A stretch of 31,586 nucleotides of DNA from JAEUIT01 sp034439815 (GTDB lineage Bacteria; Planctomycetota; Phycisphaerae; Phycisphaerales; SM1A02). Position 1 is the stretch's first letter; every line of letters begins with the position of its first letter. Both the position numbers and the translations under genes were made by a program. The notes beneath the pieces are model-generated. The model made no database searches, was not told the DNA's origin, and worked only from the letters and a program-made list of their open reading frames with translations. The DNA lies in the NCBI GenBank assembly GCA_034439815.1, contig JAWXBD010000096.1, positions 1 through 31,586 on the forward strand, written 5' to 3'. Shown here piece after piece: positions 8,294-15,400 of the stretch.

Positions 8294-9643
8294 ATGGATC
8301 ACTTTGTCTACCGCCCCGATCGTCACGACGGAGGCGATCACGTTGCAATGCACTGCGAGCAGCTCCCGGCTGAAGAAATCGCACGCCTCGCCGGCACCCC
8401 GTGCTATGTCTATTCCAAGGCGACGCTGCTTGAGCACTATCAGCGGCTCACGGCGGCATTTGCCCCGCTCGCACCGCTCGTCTGCTATTCGATCAAGAGC
8501 TGCGGCAACCTGTCGATCTGCAAACTGCTCGGTGAAGCGGGCGCCGGCATGGACGTCGTGTCGGGCGGCGAACTCTATCGAGCACTCGCCGCGGGTGTTC
8601 CCGCGTCACGCTGCGTCTATGCCGGCGTGGGTAAGACCGACGCGGAGATCGAACAGGCGCTCGACGCCGGACTTGGCGCCTCGGGCCTGGGGCTCTTCAA
8701 CGTCGAGAGCGAAGAAGAGTTCGAGAACATCGCGCGGATCGCGCGGCGCAAGAACGCGGTCTGCAATGCCGCGCTGCGCGTCAACCCGGACGTCGATCCC
8801 AAGACGCACCGCTACACGTCGACCGGCAAGAAGGAATCCAAGTTCGGTGTCGACATCGAACGAGCCAAGGCGTTCTTCCGCCGTTTTGGCAGAGATCCGC
8901 ACTGTCGGCTTTGCGGCATTCACCTTCACATCGGGAGTCCGATCTACACCACGCAGCCGTATGTGGAAAGCGTCCAGAAGGCGACCGCACTGATCGACGA
9001 ACTCGCCGCGGAAGGATTCACGATCACCACGCTCGATCTGGGCGGAGGATTCGGCGCCGACTACGAAACCGACCAGTCACCCACGCTCGCGGCCTATGCC
9101 GACGCCATCGTGCCGCTGCTGGCAGCACGCGTGCTGCGCGGGTTGAAGATAATTCTCGAACCTGGACGAACCCTCGTCGCAAACGCAGGCGTACTCCTTA
9201 CGCGAGTTTTGTACATCAAGACTTCCGGCGAAAAGACGTTTGCAATCTGCGACGCAGGCATGAACGACCTGTTGCGACCCAGTCTCTATCAGGCATTCCA
9301 TTTCATATGGCCGTGTCGAACCACCGCGTCGTTTGCTCCCGCACGGCGAGCGAAGGACATGGCGATCGACGGGCTTCTCCCGATCGATGTCGTCGGACCT
9401 ATCTGCGAATCCGGGGACTTTTTCGCGGTTGATCGGCCGCTCCCTCCGCTTCGCCGCGGAGATTTGCTGGCTATTTACACGGCCGGGGCATATGGGATGG
9501 CCATGGCGAGCCGATACAACTCCACACCACTTCCTGCGGAAGTGCTGGTCGACGGCTCGACGCTCGCCATCGTTCGCAAGCGCGAGTCGTACGAAGACCT
9601 CATCGCGCACGAACGATCACCCGAACCGGTCGTGACTGGATGA
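8294..9643 (+). CDS. lysA: Diaminopimelate decarboxylase
   Basis: The 449-residue protein is a fold-type III PLP enzyme that converts meso-diaminopimelate to L-lysine, the last step of lysine synthesis. Lys68 in CYSIKSCGN is the expected PLP Schiff-base lysine. Other family motifs seen are the HLHIGSPIY histidine motif, the phosphate-binding GGGFGADY, EPGRTLVANAG, the PICESGDFF segment whose Cys and Glu complete the neighbouring active site in the dimer, and TAGAYGMAMASRYN near the C-terminus. GPICESGD separates it from ornithine or arginine decarboxylases with good reliability. ATG 8294 is preferred because of the TAGAAT box ten bases upstream; an in-frame ATG at 8348 is the alternative. No other lysine genes are adjacent. 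Confidence 0.96.
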   Translation: MDHFVYRPDRHDGGDHVAMHCEQLPAEEIARLAGTPCYVYSKATLLEHYQRLTAAFAPLAPLVCYSIKSCGNLSICKLLGEAGAGMDVVSGGELYRALAAGVPASRCVYAGVGKTDAEIEQALDAGLGASGLGLFNVESEEEFENIARIARRKNAVCNAALRVNPDVDPKTHRYTSTGKKESKFGVDIERAKAFFRRFGRDPHCRLCGIHLHIGSPIYTTQPYVESVQKATALIDELAAEGFTITTLDLGGGFGADYETDQSPTLAAYADAIVPLLAARVLRGLKIILEPGRTLVANAGVLLTRVLYIKTSGEKTFAICDAGMNDLLRPSLYQAFHFIWPCRTTASFAPARRAKDMAIDGLLPIDVVGPICESGDFFAVDRPLPPLRRGDLLAIYTAGAYGMAMASRYNSTPLPAEVLVDGSTLAIVRKRESYEDLIAHERSPEPVVTG

Positions 9644-9678
9644 GCCGATGTCGGAACATCACCAATCTGTGTCATTCC

Positions 9679-9714
9679 CTTGTCAATCCGCTTACCAATC
9701 CGCTTGTCAATTCA
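9679..9714 (+). repeat. Three tandem 12-bp repeats (CTTGTCAATCCG type)
   Basis: Units are CTTGTCAATCCG, CTTACCAATCCG and CTTGTCAATTCA, directly adjoining. The stretch is clearly less GC-rich than its surroundings and lies just after the lysA stop, in the gap before the SRPBCC gene. Confidence 0.85.
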
Positions 9715-9728
9715 ATGGGGAAACGGCA

Positions 9729-9759
9729 GATTGCGAAACCGTTACGGGTCGATTGCGAA
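9729..9759 (+). promoter_or_regulatory. Paired GATTGCGAA direct repeats 22 bp apart
   Basis: GATTGCGAA occurs at 9729-9737 and again at 9751-9759. The 22-base spacing is about two DNA turns, so both copies face the same side of the helix, as is common for protein-binding sites. They lie 22-52 bases before the preferred start of the SRPBCC gene. Confidence 0.35.
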
Positions 9760-9780
9760 TTCTCTGCCGTGAGCACTTCC

Positions 9781-10245
9781 ATGGTCCGACGCGAAGCTGA
9801 TGGAGTCTGGGTGACGCTGAAGGAGACGATCGCCGCCGCTGCGGAAGAAGTCTTCGCCTGCTTCAGCACCCCGGAGGGACTCACGCGCTGGCTTTCTGTC
9901 GGCGCCGAGCTGCAGGCCGAGCCGGGTGGACTGATGACACTGGCATGGGACCGCGAGTTCGAACGCACGCTCAGCGTGCGCGTGCGCGACTACGACGCCA
10001 ACGGACGCATCACGTTCGACTGGTTCCCCGATCCGCTCAGTGAAGATTGCGTTCCGGTGCAAGTGACCGTCGCCACCGAAGTCGAAGGTGGCGCGCGGGT
10101 GATCCTGCGGCAGGGTCCGTTCAAAGAAGATGCGGACTCATTGATCGCCATGGCCGACGGCGCCGAGAGCTGGCGCTGGTATCTCTGCAATCTGCGCTCG
10201 GTGCTCGAAATGCGCCACGACATGCGGGCGCTGAGGCCACTATGA
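9781..10245 (+). CDS. SRPBCC / AHSA1-like domain protein
   Basis: Started at ATG 9781 the protein is 154 residues, the usual size of a single START-like AHSA1 domain. The pattern ETIAAAAEEVFACFSTPEGLTRWL is the typical first helix, the central PGGLMTL and ITFDWFPDP match the beta-grip, and the final helix begins GAESWRWYLCNLRSVLEMR. The family binds hydrophobic ligands or Hsp90-type chaperones; the ligand here is unknown. The frame stays open back to an ATG at 9640 that overlaps the lysA stop, but that extension reads through the 12-bp repeats and lacks domain resemblance, so the shorter form is chosen. GTG 9769 is another option. Expression with lysA or from its own promoter are both possible. 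Confidence 0.85.
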   Translation: MVRREADGVWVTLKETIAAAAEEVFACFSTPEGLTRWLSVGAELQAEPGGLMTLAWDREFERTLSVRVRDYDANGRITFDWFPDPLSEDCVPVQVTVATEVEGGARVILRQGPFKEDADSLIAMADGAESWRWYLCNLRSVLEMRHDMRALRPL

Positions 10246-10258
10246 CGAGGAGGTCGCC

Positions 10259-10423
10259 GTGATCACTGGGCTCGTTCGAATCGCTGCGCGGATCGCGCTC
10301 CGCGCTGCCGTCGCGGCAGCAATCGCCGCAGTCCTGCGCCGTGGTGATCGGGCGTCAAAGCGCCGGCCACAGCAGCCGCGTCGCAAGGTGCGCAACACCG
10401 CACGCGTACACACCAGCCACTAA
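10259..10423 (+). CDS. Possible 54-residue basic amphipathic microprotein
   Basis: GTG at 10259 is preceded by GAGGAGG (10247-10253) with a five-base spacer, the best Shine-Dalgarno match I saw in the window. The open frame runs to TAA at 10421-10423. The peptide has an Ala/Arg-rich helical stretch (RIAARIALRAAVAAAIAAVL) followed by a basic tail (KRRPQQPRRKVR), a form that could lie on a membrane or bind nucleic acid. It follows the SRPBCC gene by 13 bases. Against it: the last 69 bases overlap pgpA on the opposite strand, and no family is recognised. It may be a real small gene or a chance frame in GC-rich DNA. Confidence 0.35.
   Translation: MITGLVRIAARIALRAAVAAAIAAVLRRGDRASKRRPQQPRRKVRNTARVHTSH
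10304..10320. terminator. Weak hairpin between convergent genes
   Basis: GCTGCCG and CGGCAGC form a perfect 7-bp stem around a three-base loop. There is no following T-run on either strand, so this is at most a weak or factor-dependent terminator for the converging transcripts; it also lies inside the possible microprotein frame. Confidence 0.25.
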
Positions 10424-10882
10424 GTCGTCGAGCACGATGCCGAGCCCGCCCGCCCTCGACTGCAGTCCGTACGCGGGCGGCGGCTTGATGATGTCGAGCA
10501 GCCGGAACGCCACGAACGCGAATCCGGCAAAGACCAGCGCTGTGCGCAGATCGCCCAGAATCCACGGGAGCCCCAGGAGCGCGATCGACTGGCCGGCGAC
10601 TTCGTCGGCGACGACAGCGCCCGGATCTTTCCGTCCAAACGTGATCTCTGCGGCATCGCCATAGCGCAGACACGTCAAGGTCCCGAGCGCGCACAGGACG
10701 AGCATCGCAGCATTTACCTGCCATGCGGGCAATGCGAGCCAGACCATCACAACGGCGACGACGACGGGCGGCAGTGATCCCCACGTGCCAGGCGCCGGCC
10801 GCAGCAGGCCGAGCCCCCCTGCCGTAAGCGCGAAGCGCGCGAACCGGCCGGACCCATTCGTCGGGCGCGCGGAGGTCATCAC
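10355..10882 (-). CDS. pgpA: Phosphatidylglycerophosphatase A
   Basis: The 175-residue membrane protein carries all the marks of PgpA: GLGLLRPAPGTWGSL near residue 23, KDPGAVVADEVAGQ near 85, RLLDIIKPPPAY near 125 and GIVLDDLVAGVYA near 147. It removes the phosphate from phosphatidylglycerophosphate to give phosphatidylglycerol at the inner membrane. Three to four hydrophobic segments are visible. Its start overlaps the stop of pgsA by four bases (ATGA), so the enzymes for the two consecutive steps of phosphatidylglycerol synthesis are translationally coupled. Length and motifs are normal; I see no defect. Confidence 0.94.
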   Translation of the reverse strand: MMTSARPTNGSGRFARFALTAGGLGLLRPAPGTWGSLPPVVVAVVMVWLALPAWQVNAAMLVLCALGTLTCLRYGDAAEITFGRKDPGAVVADEVAGQSIALLGLPWILGDLRTALVFAGFAFVAFRLLDIIKPPPAYGLQSRAGGLGIVLDDLVAGVYACGVAHLATRLLWPAL

Positions 10883-11526
10883 GGGTGATCATCGCGCAGC
10901 AGGACGCGCGCCTTCACGATGTATGCCCACGCCGACCACACGGTCACGATGACGGTCACCCACACGATGCCGTCGCGCGTCATCCGTGCCCACGGCTGAT
11001 TGAGCAGCCACTCGTTCACCGCGACGAAGAGTGCGACGGGCACCGCGATGCACTGCAGCACCATCTTCCACTTGCCGACCGCTTCTGCGCCGAAGCTGAT
11101 GCCCTTGGCCTCGATCACACCGCGGATGCTGGTCACGAGCAGTTCGCGTGCGAGGATGACGACCACCATCCATGTCGCGACGCCAGTGGACATGCGGAAG
11201 CGATCAGGTTCCAGCTCCACCGGTATGGCGAACCGGGGACTGGCGAGGAAGATGAACGCGCCGAGGATGAGCACCTTGTCGACAAACGGATCCATGATGC
11301 GTCCAAAGACGCTCACCGCTTGCCAACGCCGCGCCAGATAGCCGTCGAGGAAGTCGGTGGCGGCTGCGACGACGAAGAGCGCCACCGCGGTGTTCCCCCA
11401 GAACGGACGGTCGTCGTGCGGACCCATCCGGATCGTCAGCGTGAGCGTGGTGAAGAACGCTGCGGCGACGAACAGGCGAAGAAGCGTGAGAGCGTTGGGC
11501 AGCGATCGGCGCACGGCATCCGACAT
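10879..11526 (-). CDS. pgsA: CDP-diacylglycerol-glycerol-3-phosphate 3-phosphatidyltransferase
   Basis: The 215-residue integral membrane protein begins LPNALTLLRLF, typical of PgsA. It contains the complete CDP-alcohol phosphotransferase motif: Asp58, Asp61-Gly62, Ala65-Arg66, Gly75, Asp79 and Asp83. It joins CDP-diacylglycerol and glycerol 3-phosphate to make phosphatidylglycerophosphate, the substrate of the overlapping pgpA product. Several hydrophobic helices follow the motif. A TCTAAT box eight bases upstream of the ATG suggests a leaderless start. A slightly longer linker between the first helix and the motif is the only mild oddity. A phosphatidylcholine or serine synthase is less likely given the pgpA partner. 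Confidence 0.93.
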   Translation of the reverse strand: MSDAVRRSLPNALTLLRLFVAAAFFTTLTLTIRMGPHDDRPFWGNTAVALFVVAAATDFLDGYLARRWQAVSVFGRIMDPFVDKVLILGAFIFLASPRFAIPVELEPDRFRMSTGVATWMVVVILARELLVTSIRGVIEAKGISFGAEAVGKWKMVLQCIAVPVALFVAVNEWLLNQPWARMTRDGIVWVTVIVTVWSAWAYIVKARVLLRDDHP

Positions 11527-11534
11527 CGCGCGCC

Positions 11535-11540
11535 ATTAGA
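11535..11540 (-). promoter_or_regulatory. Candidate -10 box TCTAAT for pgsA-pgpA
   Basis: On the - strand TCTAAT stands eight bases before the pgsA ATG, so transcription would start about at the codon. TGCGCG lies 17 bases further upstream as a possible weak -35. Confidence 0.4.
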
Positions 11541-11625
11541 ACAGAACGCTTTGCGGCCGCGCATGCACGGCGTATCCGCTCGGTGGTTCTGCCGGACGTC
11601 CGCGAGTGTGGAGGACCTGACTTGG

Positions 11626-11654
11626 TTGCGGACCGTGGTGGGTTTCCGTACAGT
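11626..11654 (+). promoter_or_regulatory. Candidate promoter of the nuoJKLMN operon
   Basis: TTGCGG (11626-11631) and TACAGT (11649-11654) are separated by exactly 17 bases. A transcript from here would have a leader of about 100 bases before nuoJ. The gap from 11527 to 11760 between pgsA and nuoJ contains no recognisable gene. Confidence 0.4.
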
Positions 11655-11760
11655 CCCCGCTCTTCCGAAGGCTTGGCTTCCCTCCGCGCGGTGGTCAGGC
11701 TTCAGGATGTTCCCAGCCTTGCCCGGTCGCGCCTGAAAACGCTCCTCGAACCGCGCTCCA

Positions 11761-12786
11761 ATGCCGCCATCACTCTCTCTCTTTGCACCGTATGGCCTGT
11801 ATATCGCAGGCGCGATTGGTGCTGTCGGGCTGTTCCTCTTGATGCGTCCGGCCGCCGCTCGCGGTCAGATGCCGGTCCGGGCGCTCGGCGCGATCATCGG
11901 CCTCGCGGGATTCGGCCTGCTGGTCGTGGAAGTGCTCAGCCGCATCCCCGACGTCGGCGGCGTGCCGGTCTTTCCGACGCTGCTCGGGCTGATCGCGGTC
12001 GCTGCGGCCACCCGCATGGTGACGCACAACAAGCCGGTCTTTGCGGCGCTGTATTTCATCATGGTGGTCGTCAGCTCGGCCGGACTGTTTCTGACGCTGC
12101 ACGCCGAGTTCATGGCCTTCGCGCTGATCATCGTCTATGCCGGCGCCATCCTCATCACGTACATGTTCGTGCTCATGCTCGCCCAGCAGACGCCGTCCGG
12201 CGGCGATGTCGAAGGCGGCACGCAGTACGACCGGCTGCCGCGCGAGCCGGTGCCGGCGCTGGCGGTCGGCTTCATCATGCTGGCCACGCTCTCGGATGCG
12301 CTCTTTGTCCAGTCGCCCGAACTCCGCGCCGAAGCATCATCGGCACAGCTCGCCGACGCCGCGCGTGCGCAGTGGACCGCGCTCGAGCTGATGCCCAAGA
12401 GGATCGAGCGCGAGGTGCGGCGGATCGAACCGGCGACTCAGGCGATCCAGCGCGGCGACGGCGGCCGGCTGCTTGACGTCACAGCGGACGGCAGAGCCAC
12501 GGTCCGCGTGATGGTGGCCGGCGACAACGGAAGCTCGCAGCCGCGGGACGTTGAGCTGCCCGCGTCCGCAATGCCGACGAACACGCAGCTCGTCGGCCTG
12601 GCGCTCGTCAACAGCTATCCCGCCAGCCTCGAACTCGCGAGCGTCATCCTGCTGATGGCGATGTTCGGCGCGGTGGTGCTCGCGCGGAAGCAGGCGGAGC
12701 TCGGTGAAGATGAACGTCGCGACGCCGCCGGCATGCGGCGCATGTCGCTCGACGATCCGGACATGTCGCGGGGAGGCCGGGCATGA
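11761..12786 (+). CDS. nuoJ: NADH-quinone oxidoreductase subunit J (enlarged)
   Basis: This membrane subunit of complex I shows the core NuoJ pattern: helix 3 with FAALYFIMVVVSSAGLFLTLHAEFMAFALIIVYAGAILI-type sequence, including the unstable pi-bulge region, and a final helix LELASVILLMAMFGAVVLARK. At 341 residues it is far longer than the usual 165-190. The excess is mainly a hydrophilic segment of about 100 residues (178-276) between the fourth and last helix, with charged helix and a short beta-like part, plus a ~30-residue tail. It opens the operon and overlaps nuoK by four bases (ATGA). No Shine-Dalgarno is evident before the ATG, so the exact start is moderately certain. Confidence 0.93.
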   Translation: MPPSLSLFAPYGLYIAGAIGAVGLFLLMRPAAARGQMPVRALGAIIGLAGFGLLVVEVLSRIPDVGGVPVFPTLLGLIAVAAATRMVTHNKPVFAALYFIMVVVSSAGLFLTLHAEFMAFALIIVYAGAILITYMFVLMLAQQTPSGGDVEGGTQYDRLPREPVPALAVGFIMLATLSDALFVQSPELRAEASSAQLADAARAQWTALELMPKRIEREVRRIEPATQAIQRGDGGRLLDVTADGRATVRVMVAGDNGSSQPRDVELPASAMPTNTQLVGLALVNSYPASLELASVILLMAMFGAVVLARKQAELGEDERRDAAGMRRMSLDDPDMSRGGRA

Positions 12787-13175
12787 CCAGCGCCGGTGTT
12801 CATCAGCTCTTCGTCAACATCGCGACAGTCGGGGGCCCCTCGACCTGGATCGCGCCGCCGGATCCAAAGACGCTTGCCATCACGCTGCTCGTGAGCGTCC
12901 TGCTGTTCGCGATCGGTCTCGTCGGATTCCTCACGCGGCGCAACATGATCATGATGTTTCTCTGCACGGAACTGATGCTGCAGGCGGCAGCGCTCGCATT
13001 CGTCGGATTCGGCCGCATGCACATGGATGTTTCAGGACAGGTGTTCGTGATCTTCATTCTCACGGTGGCCGCGGCTGAAGCGGCACTCGCGCTTGGTCTT
13101 GTCGTCCTGCTCTATCGAAAGCGGGAAACGCTCTCGAGCGAAGCCTGGTCCGAGCTGCGGGAGGATGTCAAGTGA
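12783..13175 (+). CDS. nuoK: NADH-quinone oxidoreductase subunit K
   Basis: The 130-residue subunit has three membrane helices and the two glutamates of the proton path: the Glu in CTELMLQAAALAF and the Glu in AAAEAALALGLVVL. RRNMIMMFLCTELM is a signature of the family. NuoK is usually about 100 residues; here roughly 25 extra residues precede the first helix, perhaps because translation begins at the ATG overlapping the nuoJ stop. It forms part of the E-channel between NuoJ and the antiporter-like subunits. Its own stop overlaps the GTG start of nuoL. Confidence 0.95.
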   Translation: MTSAGVHQLFVNIATVGGPSTWIAPPDPKTLAITLLVSVLLFAIGLVGFLTRRNMIMMFLCTELMLQAAALAFVGFGRMHMDVSGQVFVIFILTVAAAEAALALGLVVLLYRKRETLSSEAWSELREDVK

Positions 13176-15400
13176 CGATCGCTTCAGCCATGCACGCAAG
13201 CGGTTTGACTCCAGCCCAGCTTGAGATGCTGGCCAAGACCATTCCGGACCCCGCACCCGATCTCTCGTGGGCCGGCTGGATTCTCGGCTTGCCCGCGATC
13301 GCCGCGGTGCTCTGCCTCCTGCTGGGGTTCCTGCGGATCCGCAACAAGCTCCCCGCGATCGTGACGATCGTCGCGCTGGGCGGCGCGTTCGTCACGACGC
13401 TCCTGCTCTATCAGAGTTACGAGGGACCGGTCACGATCCATCTCTTTGAATGGATCAGACTCTCGTGGGGCACCGGGCCTGGACAGAGCCTCATCGCCGA
13501 CATCGGGCTGCATGTCGACGGCCTGACGCTCTTCTGGATGCTGTTCGTCACCGGCCTCGGAACGCTCATCGCGATCTTCGCGAGCGAGTACATGGAGAGC
13601 GACGTCGGCGGCGATTACGCGCGGTTCTTCGGCGCGGTCAGCATCTTCCTCCTTGCGATGGGCTGCCTCGTCATGGGCAGCAATCTCTTCCTGCTCTACC
13701 TCGGATGGGAAGGCGTCGGCGTCGCGAGCTACCTGCTGATCGGCTACTACTACGGCAAGCCCACGGCGGTCGCGGCGGCGAAAAAAGCGTTCATCATGAA
13801 CCGCGTCGGTGATCTCGGTCTCCTGATCGGGATCTACCTCACGTGGCGCACATTCGGAGCGCTCGATTACGCGACGATCTTCGAGACGATGAAGGATGGC
13901 CAGTACGTCCTCGATTCAGGCGCGATGCTGATTCCGTTCTTCCTCATGCTGGGCGCTTTCGGCAAGTCGGCGCAGATCCCGCTTTTCACCTGGCTCCCTG
14001 ACGCGATGGAAGGTCCGACGCCGGTGTCCGCGCTCATTCACGCGGCGACGATGGTGACCGCCGGCGTGTACCTGATCGCACGCTGCTATCCGCTCTTCTT
14101 CCTGCATCCCGACGCGTTGAACACCGTCGCGTGGATCGGCGGCACGACTGCGTTCGTCGCCGCAACGATCGGCATGCTGCAGTACGACATGAAACGCGTG
14201 TTCGCGTACTCGACGGTATCGCAGCTTGGCTTCATGTTCCTCGGGCTCGGCGTCGGGACGACGTACGGCGCCGCGTATCACGTGTTCACGCATGCGTTCT
14301 TCAAGGCCCTGCTCTTCCTCGCGAGCGGCGCCGTGATGCACGGCTTCGCGGGTCAGCTCGACATCCGCAAGATCTCCGGTATCCGCCACATTCCCGGCTT
14401 CAAGGTCATAGCGTGGACGATGCTCGTCGGCTGCCTGTGCCTTGCCGCAGTGCCGTTCAGCTCCGGCTTCTTTTCGAAGGACGAGATTCTGCTCGTGGCG
14501 CTCACCGATCACGAGTACGGCGTCCCGTTCCTCGGCTGGCTCGGCCTGTTCACGGCCGCGCTCACGGCGTACTACACATTCCGCGTGTGGTTCCGTGTCT
14601 GCGCGGGACCCGTCGCGTATGTGCCGGGCGATGATGATCATGGTCATGATCATGCTCATGCGGATGATGATGGCCACGGCGGGCTGGCGAGCGCCAGCCA
14701 CGGGGCTGTCGACCCGCAGCCCACCGCGCACGCGGGCCACTTCCACCCGCACCCTCCACGGCTGGCGATCAACGGTGTGCTCCTGATCTTGGCGCTCGGT
14801 GCAATTCTCGCGGCGCTGCCGAGCTATCTCAAAGCTGCTGACGGAAGCACGTGGGTCTCGTCGATGATCGCCGACTCCTCCGCGGTGAACGGCGTGCCGA
14901 GCATTCCTGCCGCCGTCGGTCATGCCACAGGTCAGGCCACAGGTCAGGCCGCCGCGCATCACGAACTGCTCGGCATGGATGCGCACACGGCACTGCTGCT
15001 GATCTCGTTCGCGATCGCCATCGTCGGCATCGGTTCCAGCGCGTACTTTCATCTGCTCAACCGCAAGGCCGCCGATGTGCTGAAGCAACGACTGCTCGCG
15101 TCGCCGCTCACGAGCTGGCTTCCGAAGGCGCTTGAGAACAAGTGGTACGTCGATGAGCTGTACGACGGCATCTTCCGCTATCCGGTCCGCGGTCTCGCGT
15201 GGTTGCTCGCACGTGTCGACGCACTCGTGCTCGATGGCGGCATCGTGAACGGTGTCGCCCGCATGCCCATCGCGATGGGACGGCTCTTTCAACCGCTGTA
15301 CAACGGGCTGCTGCAGGGCTACGCCGTCACCATGGCCGGCGGCCTCGGCTTGATCCTCGCCTGGATTGTATGGGTGTGGATGAAGAGGGGAGGCGCGTGA
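13172..15400 (+). CDS. nuoL: NADH-quinone oxidoreductase subunit L
   Basis: This 742-residue antiporter-like subunit is the distal proton pump of complex I. Key features are LYLGWEGVGVASYLLIG with the essential glutamate, KSAQIPLFTWLPDAMEGPTPVSALIHAATMVTAGVYL with the pump lysine and conserved broken helix, and a C-terminal amphipathic helix region ending in another hydrophobic helix. The start GTG lies in GTGA with the nuoK stop. Residues ~486-530 form a loop rich in His and Asp (DDDHGHDHAHADDDGHG and more), and near residue 585 a duplicated ATGQ motif comes from a 12-bp repeat. Both lie in loops and should not disturb the pump. Confidence 0.97.
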   Translation: MTIASAMHASGLTPAQLEMLAKTIPDPAPDLSWAGWILGLPAIAAVLCLLLGFLRIRNKLPAIVTIVALGGAFVTTLLLYQSYEGPVTIHLFEWIRLSWGTGPGQSLIADIGLHVDGLTLFWMLFVTGLGTLIAIFASEYMESDVGGDYARFFGAVSIFLLAMGCLVMGSNLFLLYLGWEGVGVASYLLIGYYYGKPTAVAAAKKAFIMNRVGDLGLLIGIYLTWRTFGALDYATIFETMKDGQYVLDSGAMLIPFFLMLGAFGKSAQIPLFTWLPDAMEGPTPVSALIHAATMVTAGVYLIARCYPLFFLHPDALNTVAWIGGTTAFVAATIGMLQYDMKRVFAYSTVSQLGFMFLGLGVGTTYGAAYHVFTHAFFKALLFLASGAVMHGFAGQLDIRKISGIRHIPGFKVIAWTMLVGCLCLAAVPFSSGFFSKDEILLVALTDHEYGVPFLGWLGLFTAALTAYYTFRVWFRVCAGPVAYVPGDDDHGHDHAHADDDGHGGLASASHGAVDPQPTAHAGHFHPHPPRLAINGVLLILALGAILAALPSYLKAADGSTWVSSMIADSSAVNGVPSIPAAVGHATGQATGQAAAHHELLGMDAHTALLLISFAIAIVGIGSSAYFHLLNRKAADVLKQRLLASPLTSWLPKALENKWYVDELYDGIFRYPVRGLAWLLARVDALVLDGGIVNGVARMPIAMGRLFQPLYNGLLQGYAVTMAGGLGLILAWIVWVWMKRGGA
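14629..14757 (+). other. Histidine/aspartate-rich loop in NuoL
   Basis: This part of nuoL encodes alternating HD/HG/HA residues followed by further scattered His (HAGHFHPHPPR). The DNA is built of repeated CATGATCATG-like units. It lies between two membrane helices of the C-terminal third. A metal-binding or flexible-loop role is inference. Confidence 0.8.
14924..14947 (+). repeat. Two tandem copies of a 12-bp unit in nuoL
   Basis: GCCACAGGTCAG is present twice in a row, in frame, encoding a repeated ATGQ in a loop of NuoL. Confidence 0.9.

Noticed and set aside
9640..9780. Longer start of the SRPBCC protein at the lysA stop
   Set aside because: ATGA overlap is attractive, but the added 47 residues come from 12-bp repeats and do not belong to the domain. 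Kept as an alternative only.
11583..11750. Apparent degenerate repeat in the gap before nuoJ (two similar GTGGT...CCC stretches)
   Set aside because: Similarity is too low and interrupted to separate from chance; no reading frame or element boundaries support it.
15199..15399. Upstream extension of nuoM
   Set aside because: The extra 67 residues are the nuoL coding region in another frame; the family begins at the ATG/GTG at 15397-15400.
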